From positions 1 to 64,000 of the forward strand of contig JAEZMD010000021.1 in the NCBI GenBank assembly GCA_023435745.1: a stretch of 64,000 bases of DNA, read 5' to 3'. The first letter of the stretch is position 1. Each line of letters begins with the position of its first letter. A program made the translations under genes and the position numbers. This document shows positions 8,725 through 17,407 of this stretch, piece by piece. This DNA comes from Bacillota bacterium. GTDB lineage: Bacteria > Bacillota > Clostridia > Acetivibrionales > DTU013. The notes under the pieces are model-generated. The model was not told the origin of the DNA, did not search any database, and was given only the letters and a program-made list of their open reading frames with translations.

Positions 8725-9657
8725 ATGTTACTACTATTGCAGGGTTCACTGGAACTGGGCATCATATATGCCATTATGGCGCTCGGCGTATTCATATCAT
8801 TCAGGACATTGAACATGCCTGATCTGACGGTAGACGGCAGCTTCACTCTTGGAGCTGCTTTCTCCGCAATCCTTTGTGTGAGCGGGCAGCCTGTCCTTGG
8901 GCTGATACTGGCTTTCGCGGCCGGCTGCGCCGCAGGTAGCGTGACAGCGCTGCTAACTACCAAGCTGAGAATTCAACCTATCCTTTCAGGTATTCTGATG
9001 ATGCTGGCGCTATACTCCATCAACCTGAAGGTGATGGGTAATAAAGCAAATATTCCTCTGTCCAAAGCGCTTGGCGTACCCACCATATTCACCCCGTTCC
9101 AGGATACGAATCTGAAAAGCTGCATCGCCATGCTTCTCTCAACGGTTATATTGATTTTGGTCTTGATACTGCTGTTTACTTTCCTGAAGACAAAGTTCGG
9201 CCTGGTGCTGCGTGCTACAGGCGACAATGACAAAATGGTCCGGGCTTCAGGAATGGATACCGATTTCACCACTATTGCCGGTCTCGCATTGTCCAACGGA
9301 CTTGTTGCCCTTTCAGGCGCCCTGATTGCTCAATATCAGGCTTTTGCGGATATAAGCATGGGCATAGGCATGGTAGTCATCGGCCTCGCCTCTGTAATTA
9401 TCGGAGAAGTCATATTCGGCACAAAATCGCTCCTCAGAAGGCTTATTGCCGTCATTCTTGGCGCAGTACTGTACAGGTTAATTCTCGCCATCGCATTGAG
9501 ATTTGGCATGCCGCCCACCGACTTGAAACTGGTTTCCGCGGTGATCGTTGCGATTGCACTATCCATGGGGATTATCCGCGACAAGGTGATTTCCCTGACC
9601 GGCAGGCAGGACAGCATGGCAAAGGCGAGAGGAGGAAACGGCAATGCTGAAAATTGA
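8725..9657 (+). CDS. trpY: Tryptophan ABC transporter, permease
   Basis: A 310-residue permease of the COG4120 family with about eight to nine membrane segments, beginning LLLLQGSLELGIIYAIMALGVF and containing the family block MPDLTVDGSFTLGAAF near residue 33. GAGGAGAG precedes ATG 8725. It lies 113 bases after trpX and overlaps trpZ by 14 bases, so the two are translationally coupled. It forms the membrane channel of the importer. Confidence 0.82.
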   Translation: MLLLLQGSLELGIIYAIMALGVFISFRTLNMPDLTVDGSFTLGAAFSAILCVSGQPVLGLILAFAAGCAAGSVTALLTTKLRIQPILSGILMMLALYSINLKVMGNKANIPLSKALGVPTIFTPFQDTNLKSCIAMLLSTVILILVLILLFTFLKTKFGLVLRATGDNDKMVRASGMDTDFTTIAGLALSNGLVALSGALIAQYQAFADISMGIGMVVIGLASVIIGEVIFGTKSLLRRLIAVILGAVLYRLILAIALRFGMPPTDLKLVSAVIVAIALSMGIIRDKVISLTGRQDSMAKARGGNGNAEN

Positions 9658-10438
9658 GAACCTCACGAAGATATTTAACAAGGGCAGTGTAAATGAAAAG
9701 GCTGCTCTGCAAGACATTAATATGACAGTCGGAGAAGGTGAATTTGTCACAGTAATCGGCGGAAACGGCGCAGGTAAATCCACCTTGCTCAACTGTATCT
9801 CCGGCGTATATAAAATAGATATAGGAAAAATTTATCTGGATCAGGCTGACATATCAAAAACTCCTGAATATAAACGTTCTGCCTTTATCGGCAGGGTATT
9901 CCAGGATCCTTTAATGGGAACTGCCTTTGATATGACTATAGAAGAAAACCTTGCGATTGCTTATTCGAGAGGTAAAACGAGAGGCTTGACACCGGGGATC
10001 ACCAGGGCCGAATCCGTTCTGTTCAGAGAACGTCTTGCACTGCTGGATCTGGGTCTCGAAAACAGGATCAAAGAAAAAGTCGGCAGGCTTTCGGGCGGTC
10101 AGCGTCAGGCTCTGACTCTGCTGATGGCAGCCATTGTCAAACCAAAGCTGCTGCTGCTGGATGAGCATACTGCCGCACTGGATCCTTCCATCGCCGCAAA
10201 GGTACTGAAGCTGACTGATGAGGTTGTAAGGGAAAACAACCTTTGCACACTGATGATCACCCATAACATGAAAGCCGCACTGGACCACGGATCCCGCACC
10301 ATCATGATGCATGACGGAAGGATTATCATGGATATCCAGGGCGGGGAACGCGAAGGTGTTACCGTAGAATGGCTGGTTGAGCAGTTCAGCCGCAGAAGCG
10401 GAACAGCACTTGACAATGACAGGATGCTGCTGGGATGA
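9644..10438 (+). CDS. trpZ: Tryptophan ABC transporter, ATP-binding protein
   Basis: A 264-residue ABC ATPase (COG1101 type). Visible motifs are Walker A GGNGAGKSTLL (about residues 37-47), signature LSGGQRQAL (about 148), Walker B LLLLDEHTAALDP (about 170) and the switch histidine in ITHNMK. GAGGAGG lies in the end of trpY and the ORFs overlap. It powers uptake through the preceding permease. An amidohydrolase gene follows after 30 bases in the same transcript. Confidence 0.85.
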   Translation: MLKIENLTKIFNKGSVNEKAALQDINMTVGEGEFVTVIGGNGAGKSTLLNCISGVYKIDIGKIYLDQADISKTPEYKRSAFIGRVFQDPLMGTAFDMTIEENLAIAYSRGKTRGLTPGITRAESVLFRERLALLDLGLENRIKEKVGRLSGGQRQALTLLMAAIVKPKLLLLDEHTAALDPSIAAKVLKLTDEVVRENNLCTLMITHNMKAALDHGSRTIMMHDGRIIMDIQGGEREGVTVEWLVEQFSRRSGTALDNDRMLLG

Positions 10439-10468
10439 GAATAGCTTCTTCGGGGTGAGGTGAAATGA

Positions 10469-11305
10469 ATGAACATAACTGAAGAAATCAAAGAAGAATA
10501 TCCTATTATTGATATACACACGCACATTTTCCCGGATAAAGTAGCGGCAAAAGCTGTAGCGGCAACCGGAAATTATTACGGCGTAAAAATGTACCGTTCA
10601 GGGACTGTCGATGATTTACTTGATAGCGGTTGTCGAATCGGAGTCAGAAAATATATCGTCCATTCCTCGGCTACCATTGCAGGACAGGTCCGGGCAATCA
10701 ACGATTATGTCTGCAGTGTCCACGCTTCAAACCCTGAATGTATTGGTTTCGCCACGCTCCATCCGGGCCTTGGGGACATCCGGGGCGAGGTCGATAGGAT
10801 CATTTCCATAGGTCTGAAAGGGGTTAAACTGCACCCGGACTTCCAGAATTTCGCCATCGACGACGAGGACATGATGCCCGTGTATGAAGCAGTTGAAGGC
10901 AGACTGCCTGTTCTGATTCATATGGGTGATGTAAACAGCGATGCATCAAGCCCCCTCAGGCTTGCCCGGATTCTGGATAAGTTCCCAGGGCTTGTGGTTA
11001 TCGCAGCCCATCTCGGAGGATATCAAATGTGGGATCTATCCTGTGAGCATCTCATCGGGAAACGTCTCTACATGGACACCTCCAGTTCACTGGCTTTTAT
11101 CAGTCCCGCAAAGGCAACGGACATGATAAGAAAACATGGGGCTGAAAAAATACTTTTCGGTTCAGATTATCCGATGTGGGATCATAAGGAAGAATTCGAG
11201 AGATTTCTGCGGCTTGAACTGACTGAAGAGGAACGCAGGGCGATCCTCTTCAATAACGCTAAAAGACTATTGTCCGGAGCTGTAAAAAAGTCTTCGGATA
11301 TTTAA
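10469..11305 (+). CDS. Amidohydrolase family metal-dependent hydrolase
   Basis: A 278-residue TIM-barrel hydrolase of the amidohydrolase-2 (COG2159) type. The metal ligands are visible: DIHTHIF (His17 and His19), VLIHMGD, VIAAHLGG and the terminal GSDYPMWD. These enzymes include decarboxylases and hydrolases of aromatic acids. It begins 30 bases after trpZ with GGGGTGAGG upstream and no terminator between, so it is probably co-transcribed with the tryptophan importer and under the same T-box. A role in handling a tryptophan-related compound is a guess from position. Confidence 0.75.
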   Translation: MNITEEIKEEYPIIDIHTHIFPDKVAAKAVAATGNYYGVKMYRSGTVDDLLDSGCRIGVRKYIVHSSATIAGQVRAINDYVCSVHASNPECIGFATLHPGLGDIRGEVDRIISIGLKGVKLHPDFQNFAIDDEDMMPVYEAVEGRLPVLIHMGDVNSDASSPLRLARILDKFPGLVVIAAHLGGYQMWDLSCEHLIGKRLYMDTSSSLAFISPAKATDMIRKHGAEKILFGSDYPMWDHKEEFERFLRLELTEEERRAILFNNAKRLLSGAVKKSSDI

Positions 11306-11330
11306 GACGGTTTGTTCACAACTACCGAAG

Positions 11331-12194
11331 TCATGAATCTTTATTTGCAAAAGCCGCCTGATTGGGATTCGGGCTCGAGCGCGGACCCATTTCAGGGAAT
11401 CTGCGTTCAATAGCTGCAAGAGAAATCTCCACATCCTCCTGTGCTTCCTGCTCCGTCATGCATCCTACTGTGACCATGTCGCAGGGTCTGATTGTATTCC
11501 AGACAAAATTGAAGCCTACATAAGGCGTCACCCTTCCGGCTGCCATCGGTTTGATGGTCATAACCGGTTTTCTAGCGTTGTGGATGATTTTCGATATATA
11601 CTCCACTTCCACCTGCATCAGGAATCCCATACAGTTATAGATCTGTATATAGGTTTCTACATCATAGCCGTTGGCATCGGAATAAACGATCAGTTCGGGC
11701 ATATGCGCCGAAAGTCCGGGTATCATGCCCTGTTCCCGGATCATCTTTGTATACTCGTCCAATCGTTCAATTGTCTCGGTATCCTTCCTTACAAGCTTCT
11801 CCGCACTGGAGTGATGAATCAGGCAAAAAGCGGAACCGATGGCTGCGCTTTGCCGGATCGTTTCATACGCCTCCTTGCGGGACTGTGCGTCCGCACCTAC
11901 GTTGATGATCGGGGTGTCGATGATGATTATCTTCCTTTGTGCAGCCTCACCGGCATATTGTATCGCATCATGCATCAGCGGCTGACTGCTGATGGGGCCC
12001 ATGATGGTATCCACGCCATGGCTCAGGAATGTGCTCAGGAGAGGAAGCATTGCTTCTTTCGAGTTATGGGTCGACTTGATAAGTTGATCGGCAGCCGGGC
12101 TTGTATGGCTCCATCCAAGCATCCAATTGGTGCCTATTATCATTCTTGAGAGTGAAATACCTCCAACTGTAGTTCTGGGGAACTGTTGCGACAT
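11331..12194 (-). CDS. Conserved protein, probable aldo/keto-reductase-like TIM barrel
   Basis: A 287-residue protein. AAAGGAGG in front of ATG 12194 (MSQQFPRTTVGG) decides the start over an ATG eight codons upstream. Opening with VGGISLSRMIIGTNWMLGW and containing alternating strand/helix blocks such as KIIIIDTPIINVGAD, FCLIHHSSAEKL and PVMTIKPMAAGRVTPYV, it has the rhythm of a TIM barrel; the first motif resembles the start of aldo/keto reductases. I cannot name the reaction. It converges on the amidohydrolase gene with 25 bases between and follows terC's neighbour in the opposite direction. Confidence 0.5.
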   Translation of the reverse strand: MSQQFPRTTVGGISLSRMIIGTNWMLGWSHTSPAADQLIKSTHNSKEAMLPLLSTFLSHGVDTIMGPISSQPLMHDAIQYAGEAAQRKIIIIDTPIINVGADAQSRKEAYETIRQSAAIGSAFCLIHHSSAEKLVRKDTETIERLDEYTKMIREQGMIPGLSAHMPELIVYSDANGYDVETYIQIYNCMGFLMQVEVEYISKIIHNARKPVMTIKPMAAGRVTPYVGFNFVWNTIRPCDMVTVGCMTEQEAQEDVEISLAAIERRFPEMGPRSSPNPNQAAFANKDS

Positions 12195-12225
12195 TACCTG
12201 ATCCTCCTTTGTTGACATAATTTCA

Positions 12226-13050
12226 TTATACCCTACTCATACTGAAAATCAATGACAATGCGATACTTCCCAACAAAATAAAAGTAATCACCGCAAGGGA
12301 AGCTTCGATCGAAAAACCGATATCAAATTTCAGCATTAGCAGCTTAAAGCCGGTAAAGGTAAGTATCATCGCCACCCCGTATTTGACATATCTGAATTTG
12401 GATTGGAGCTTACACAGAAAAAAGTACATACTTCGAAGACCTAATATGGCAAATATGTTCGACGTGTATACGATGAAAACGTCCGTCGTAATCGAAAATA
12501 TAGCCGGTATTGAGTCGATGGCAAAAAGGATGTCTGAAAACTCGATTATCAGGAGTATCGCAAACAGCGGAGTCGCATAAACAATCTTCTGCCGCATTAC
12601 AAAAAATTTCTCCCCCTGAAGGTGGTCTGTGACCGGCATGATTTTGCGCAAAGCCCTAATTATAGCGCTGTCTTTGAAATCGGCACTCTCATCATTCCTG
12701 AACACCATTTTAATTCCGCTGAAAATCAGAATCACGCCAAACAAATATAATACCCAGTGAAACCTGTTCAGAATAGTCACGCCAAATAAAATGAAAACAA
12801 GTCTTAGCACGATTGCCAGAATGATTCCGCAGTTCAGGATCCTTCTTTGTTGCTTCAGGCGAATGCCAAAGCTTGAAAAGACCATCAGAAACAGGAACAG
12901 ATTGTCTATACTGAGGCTCTTTTCAATTACATAACCGCCCAGAAACTCAAGCGCCTTTTCCTTCCCCGCAATCAGGAAGATGCCCGCATCAAAACACAAT
13001 GCAAGGCAGATCCAAAATGTCATCCATAGCAATGCCCTTTTCGCCGACAT
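12226..13050 (-). CDS. TerC family integral membrane protein
   Basis: A 274-residue membrane protein of the TerC/Alx/YkoY family, linked to manganese export or metal ion handling. GGAGG before ATG 13050 (MSAKRALLWM) sets the start; the frame open from 13131 starts inside a terminator. Family features are EFLGGYVIEKSLSIDNLFLFL (about residues 40-60), with the acidic Asp in SIDN, and FSDILFAIDSIPAIF (about 180-195), the duplicated motif with conserved Asp residues. Six to eight membrane segments are predicted. Many relatives follow a yybP-ykoY manganese riboswitch; I looked and did not see one in the short upstream region. Confidence 0.85.
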   Translation of the reverse strand: MSAKRALLWMTFWICLALCFDAGIFLIAGKEKALEFLGGYVIEKSLSIDNLFLFLMVFSSFGIRLKQQRRILNCGIILAIVLRLVFILFGVTILNRFHWVLYLFGVILIFSGIKMVFRNDESADFKDSAIIRALRKIMPVTDHLQGEKFFVMRQKIVYATPLFAILLIIEFSDILFAIDSIPAIFSITTDVFIVYTSNIFAILGLRSMYFFLCKLQSKFRYVKYGVAMILTFTGFKLLMLKFDIGFSIEASLAVITFILLGSIALSLIFSMSRV

Positions 13051-13094
13051 TTCCGCGCCCTCCAGATCATGCATTCCACATTTTATGAAAAAGC

Positions 13095-13156
13095 AAAAGA
13101 AAATAGAACAAAAGAGCCGTTTCCTGGCCACAGCATAGGCAGGAGGAACAGCTCTT
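13095..13156 (-). terminator. Terminator after the tandem MBL gene
   Basis: On the minus strand, AAGAGC...TCCT pairs with AGGA...GCTCTT (plus coordinates 13112-13156), followed by TTTTGTTC and further T-rich sequence. It separates the MBL gene from terC. Confidence 0.65.
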
Positions 13157-13189
13157 CTGCAGGAGATACTTAGGATATTAAGGATTCTG

Positions 13190-14527
13190 CTATTTTAATA
13201 AAACTCCGTTGATTGAGGAATTTAAGCTCTTTACAAAATTCTGTGCATCCTCTTTGGTTCCAACCACATCATAATAATGAATGGGAACCGCAACCAGCGG
13301 ATTCATGATGTTTGCCGCTTCAACAGCCTCCTGTGAGGTCATGGTATAGGTTCCGCCGACAGGCAGGAATACAACACTGGCTTTAATATCATTCATTTCA
13401 GGGATCATGTCAGTATCACCCGCAAAGTAGTAGCTGATACCATTGACGTTAACAATAAATCCCATCCAATTGCTTTCTTTCTTATGGAAGTCCTTGCCGA
13501 TATTATAGGCCGGAACTGTGTTAAATTTCAGGCCATCGACCTCATAGCTCTTTGAAGGCGATACAGTTACAATATTGGTGAAGCCTGCATCTACAACCGG
13601 CTTGACGCAATCACCCGGTACGATCAATACAGCATTATCCTTGGCAAGCTTTTTAATGTCATCGACTGAAAAATGATCGCCATGACTATGTGAAATGAAT
13701 ATAACATCCGCATCCTTCGGTTCTCCTTCAATTCCCATGGGATCAAAATAAATCGTCTTATTTCCCTGGATCCTGATCGTGGATTGTTTCAGCAAACTGA
13801 CGCCATTGAGAAGGTCTTTGAGCACCACACCCTTTATTCCATTATCAAGGCCGCGGACAAAGTTCATGGCATCAACAGAATTGCCAACAACATCGGCAAA
13901 ATGAATCGGTACGGCGATCTCAGGACTAATGAGATTTGCCGCTTCTATCGCTTCCTGTGCAGTCATGGTATAAGTCCCTCCTACGGGCAGAAAAGCAACA
14001 TCTGCCTTAATATATCTCATTTCGGGATAGACATCGGTATCTCCCGCAAAATAGTAGTCTGCATTGTTGGCTGTAATAATATAGCCTACCCAGTTGTTGC
14101 TCTTCGGATGGAATGGTTTATCCTTGTTGTATGCCGATACGGTTTTAAACCTGATTCCGCCCACATTATAATTTTTATCCGGGACAACAGCCTTAATATT
14201 GGTAATACCTTCTTTTTGGGCTGCATCAACGCCATCCTCGGTTATTACCAGTGTAGCATCCTTCTTCATGAGCTTCTTGATATCCTGTATTGAATAGTGA
14301 TCACCGTGGGTGTGCGTAACAAATATAATGTCCGCATCCTGTTTTGCGTCATCAATCCAGACTGGGTCAACATAAATAACCTTTGCGCCAGCTTCCATTC
14401 TGATTGTAGATTGCTTCAGATGCTGTACATCCTTCAGAAGCGATACACCTCCATTATCCGCCGCAAGACTTGCACTTATACTGAGTATAAGCACCATAGC
14501 AAGAATAACGCTAAACACTCTTTTCAT
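13190..14527 (-). CDS. Exported protein with two tandem metallo-beta-lactamase domains
   Basis: A 445-residue protein: an N-terminal signal peptide (residues 1-22, ending in SLA), then two homologous metallo-beta-lactamase-fold domains of the UPF0173/RomA-like kind. Domain 1 (about 28-237) carries HTHGDH at 72-77, and domain 2 (about 243-445) carries HSHGDH at 280-285. Both also keep YYFAGDTD and AVPIH(F/Y). The repeats start with the same SLLKxSTIR phrase. Family members are single-domain cytosolic hydrolases of about 220 residues; both the fusion and the export signal are unusual. AAGGAG precedes ATG 14527. The substrate is unknown. Both zinc sites look complete. Confidence 0.8.
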   Translation of the reverse strand: MKRVFSVILAMVLILSISASLAADNGGVSLLKDVQHLKQSTIRMEAGAKVIYVDPVWIDDAKQDADIIFVTHTHGDHYSIQDIKKLMKKDATLVITEDGVDAAQKEGITNIKAVVPDKNYNVGGIRFKTVSAYNKDKPFHPKSNNWVGYIITANNADYYFAGDTDVYPEMRYIKADVAFLPVGGTYTMTAQEAIEAANLISPEIAVPIHFADVVGNSVDAMNFVRGLDNGIKGVVLKDLLNGVSLLKQSTIRIQGNKTIYFDPMGIEGEPKDADVIFISHSHGDHFSVDDIKKLAKDNAVLIVPGDCVKPVVDAGFTNIVTVSPSKSYEVDGLKFNTVPAYNIGKDFHKKESNWMGFIVNVNGISYYFAGDTDMIPEMNDIKASVVFLPVGGTYTMTSQEAVEAANIMNPLVAVPIHYYDVVGTKEDAQNFVKSLNSSINGVLLK

Positions 14528-14629
14528 TTCATGACATCTCCTTTATTTCTATTTGATGCCATTACTCTATCATGCTATTAAATACAAAAAAAATGCAAAT
14601 GAGCAATTCTTCTTTGTATATTTACAGTT

Positions 14630-15541
14630 TTATGCCCTTAATTGCCAGCTGTATGCATGGCGGTATTCAGACGGTGTGTGTAACGTAATCTTTTTAAAAG
14701 TCCTGTTAAAATGGGTGATGTCACTGAAACCTACGCGCTCCGCTATTTCCGATACCGGAATCAGCGTATCCGAAAGGATCATGCAAGCAAGCCGTATACG
14801 AAGATCGATCAGGTAGGCTATTGCAGTTATTCCGATTTCAGCCCGGAATCTTTCGTTGAGAGTTGTCCTGTTCATGTTGAATCTTCTGGATATATCTTCG
14901 ATCGTTATCTTACTTTCATAATGGGTATGCAGGAAAAGAATGATTTGTCCAACAAAATCGGAGCTGTTGTTGAGCAATATCTCATTTCCTGCATTGGGAT
15001 TCAAATATATTTTTTGCAGCAAAAAAAGTATTTCTATCAGAAAGGACCTGCTTCGGCAAGACCAGAAATCATCTGCCTGTCCGCAAAGCTCCTGCATAAG
15101 GTTCTTGTGAATTTGCATCATTTGCCTGAACTGGGTCAGCCCGACCGTCAATTGACCGTGGTAGTTCTCCGCCCTGCTATAAAACGGGGCCAGACAGGTA
15201 CAATCATTCCGTTCGGTCGAACTCATCCCATTTCTGTCTCCTCTTAATTTGCTAAAGTCGAGGGCGCTGTTAATCGCACAGGGATGAAAATAGACAGATA
15301 CTGCTTTCACTGCCTTATCACCTGCCAACTCAACTCTTTCGGTTTCATTCAGGCAAAATACGGCGGGCGCATTAAAAAGGAGCCTGTTATTATCTATATT
15401 CAAAACACCTGCTCCTTCATGTATAAAGATGATCCTGAAGCGGTCAGACACGATAGGATATTCAAATCTCTCATCCATACAGCAGTGTAAAAGCAAACAC
15501 GTTCCGCTATATTTTCCAATTCCCTGTGTCACAAAATCCAT
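14630..15541 (-). CDS. AraC family transcriptional regulator
   Basis: A 303-residue regulator. The N-terminal 160 residues form a cupin-like sensing domain (RIIFIHEGAGVLNIDNNRLLF). The C-terminal 100 residues form the two AraC helix-turn-helix units, KITIEDISRRFNMNRTTLNE and IPVSEIAERVGFSDITHFNR, ending in the typical TFKKITLHTPSEYR. AAGGGG precedes ATG 15541. It starts 11 bases after the MutS-like gene's stop, so the two are probably one transcript, which may also include the LtaS-like gene upstream. A link between this regulator and those genes is inferred from position only. Confidence 0.82.
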   Translation of the reverse strand: MDFVTQGIGKYSGTCLLLHCCMDERFEYPIVSDRFRIIFIHEGAGVLNIDNNRLLFNAPAVFCLNETERVELAGDKAVKAVSVYFHPCAINSALDFSKLRGDRNGMSSTERNDCTCLAPFYSRAENYHGQLTVGLTQFRQMMQIHKNLMQELCGQADDFWSCRSRSFLIEILFLLQKIYLNPNAGNEILLNNSSDFVGQIILFLHTHYESKITIEDISRRFNMNRTTLNERFRAEIGITAIAYLIDLRIRLACMILSDTLIPVSEIAERVGFSDITHFNRTFKKITLHTPSEYRHAYSWQLRA

Positions 15542-15552
15542 CTGATCACCCC

Positions 15553-17355
15553 TTATTCCTCCAGCTTGATCCCTACCATTTTCATGAGATATTTTGCATT
15601 AGCCGTTCTGCTTCTTCCGGGGCGAAGCTTATAATCAAACAGGATCTCATTATTGGCATAGGTCTCTACAAAGTGATAGTTCTCCACATTTACGTTATTT
15701 TCCTGCTCCAGATCACACAATTCATGATCATGAGTTGAAATCATTCCGATGATCCAGCTTTTGCTCAGATTTTTCAGAACGCTGCGCGCACCGATGATCC
15801 TATCCGCAGAGTTGGTCCCCATAAATATTTCGTCGATCAGGTAAATCATGGGCAGTTTCCTGCGGGAATGATCAATGATCATTTTGATGCGGAGCAGTTC
15901 GGCATAAAACGTAGAAATGCCGCTGCCCAGATCATCATGGACCCGCATGGATGTAAATATGTCCATCACGGCGCACTCCAGCTTCTGTGCAAATACAGGA
16001 GCCCCTGCATAGGCAAGAACCAGGTTGATTCCTACCGTTCTAAGCAGAGTTGTCTTGCCCGACATATTAGAACCGGTTATCACACACGTTCCCCTGTCGA
16101 TTTTAAAATCATTCCGAACGCAGCTATCATTGGGAATCAGCGGATGCCCCAGGCTCGTTGCTTCAAATCGCAGACCTGTCTGCGCGAAAGTCGGGTATGT
16201 CCAATGAGGATACATATGCCCTATGACAGTAAGGCTTGACAGCGCTTCCACCCGTCCGACCGTTATCAGCCAGTCTCTGATGTGTCCTCCGTACAGCTCC
16301 TTCCACTCCTCCAATGCAAAAACGCAGTGATAATCCCACAGTAGAGCGGCGTTGAGAATAAAATACAAAACGGTGCTATATTTCACATCCACAGCGTTTG
16401 CGATACTCTCCAGCTTCTTCAATGATTCGGAGGCTGATTCCTTCCCCGAATATAATTCCTGTCTGAGCCCTGACAGATATTCATCCTTAAACTGCTGCTG
16501 TTCAATCAGCCGGAGCAGGCTGCCATAAGCGCCCAAATGCTTTTTCAGGCCGTAAACCATATTGACAATTTCAGAATTTTTTATAAAGCCGGCTGCAAAA
16601 ATAATCATTTGCACCGTCAGGAGCAACAGAGGTACAAACAGCGGAACAGAGGCTCCAAAAAGCCAAAGGACAAGCGTCAGAAAGAAAGCTCCCGGCAATA
16701 TGTAAAACAAATTGATGATCCGTTTGTTTTTGAAACGGGCGGTCTGATCCTCAGCATAGGCCAACAGCTTCTCAGGGTCGTGGCTGACCCCTCTTGCAAG
16801 CATCCCTTCACTCTGAAGCTCCTGGCAAAAATCCAGTCTTTCAGAAAGCTCCTTTACCGCACCCTGACGCTGCTTTATTGCCGTTATACTCTTTTCGGGT
16901 TCCTCCAGCAGTTCTTTAAGCTTAATCCTTCCATAATGGGTTTTTGCCACGCTGATCCGCTGGAACAGCGATTTGGGGCCAAATATGTCAAGATCTCCCG
17001 TAAAGGAATTATCCTTGTTGACGAATTCTAATCCGGAGTCATCAAACTCCATCCAGCCGGAACGCATCCTTTCCATATACATGCGATTGACCTGCGCCTT
17101 GCAGCCCAATCTTTCCATCTCATATGACAGCCTCTTGTGCCGGACAACCAGGAAAATGAACGCCGCCAGGAAAACAGACAGGGACAGAACGCCGAGTAAC
17201 GGCTCCGAGCTTATAAAAAGAAAAGTAGTTGCGCCCACCCCTGCAAGAAAAGTCAGCAGACGCAAATTGCCCGCACGATCTGCCTGCTTTCGCTTCTCGT
17301 CCTCCTGCGCCCTGCACTTATTATGCTGTTTTTCAAATTCCTCGAATTTCACCAT
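15553..17355 (-). CDS. MutS-like ATPase with membrane segments
   Basis: A 600-residue member of the MutS ATPase superfamily, but not a mismatch-repair MutS: the N-terminal mismatch-recognition domain is absent and two pairs of hydrophobic segments are present (about residues 31-72 and 212-258). The C-terminal ATPase is complete: P-loop GSNMSGKTTLL (about 428), Walker B YLIDEIFMGTN (about 505) and STHDHELCDLE (about 540). Clostridia and bacilli carry such membrane MutS-like proteins; their role is not settled. ATG 17355 has AAGGAG 27 bases upstream, with a perfect six-base hairpin between, which would bring them within normal distance. It lies 52 bases after an LtaS-like gene. Confidence 0.78.
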   Translation of the reverse strand: MVKFEEFEKQHNKCRAQEDEKRKQADRAGNLRLLTFLAGVGATTFLFISSEPLLGVLSLSVFLAAFIFLVVRHKRLSYEMERLGCKAQVNRMYMERMRSGWMEFDDSGLEFVNKDNSFTGDLDIFGPKSLFQRISVAKTHYGRIKLKELLEEPEKSITAIKQRQGAVKELSERLDFCQELQSEGMLARGVSHDPEKLLAYAEDQTARFKNKRIINLFYILPGAFFLTLVLWLFGASVPLFVPLLLLTVQMIIFAAGFIKNSEIVNMVYGLKKHLGAYGSLLRLIEQQQFKDEYLSGLRQELYSGKESASESLKKLESIANAVDVKYSTVLYFILNAALLWDYHCVFALEEWKELYGGHIRDWLITVGRVEALSSLTVIGHMYPHWTYPTFAQTGLRFEATSLGHPLIPNDSCVRNDFKIDRGTCVITGSNMSGKTTLLRTVGINLVLAYAGAPVFAQKLECAVMDIFTSMRVHDDLGSGISTFYAELLRIKMIIDHSRRKLPMIYLIDEIFMGTNSADRIIGARSVLKNLSKSWIIGMISTHDHELCDLEQENNVNVENYHFVETYANNEILFDYKLRPGRSRTANAKYLMKMVGIKLEE

Positions 17356-17407
17356 TACTGTAGTCGAGCAGACGCTCTCGACACTCCTTCCGTCTTGCTT
17401 ATGATTC

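Noticed and set aside
13051..13189. Possible yybP-ykoY manganese riboswitch in front of terC
   Set aside because: The short interval holds a terminator hairpin; the conserved riboswitch sequences are not present.
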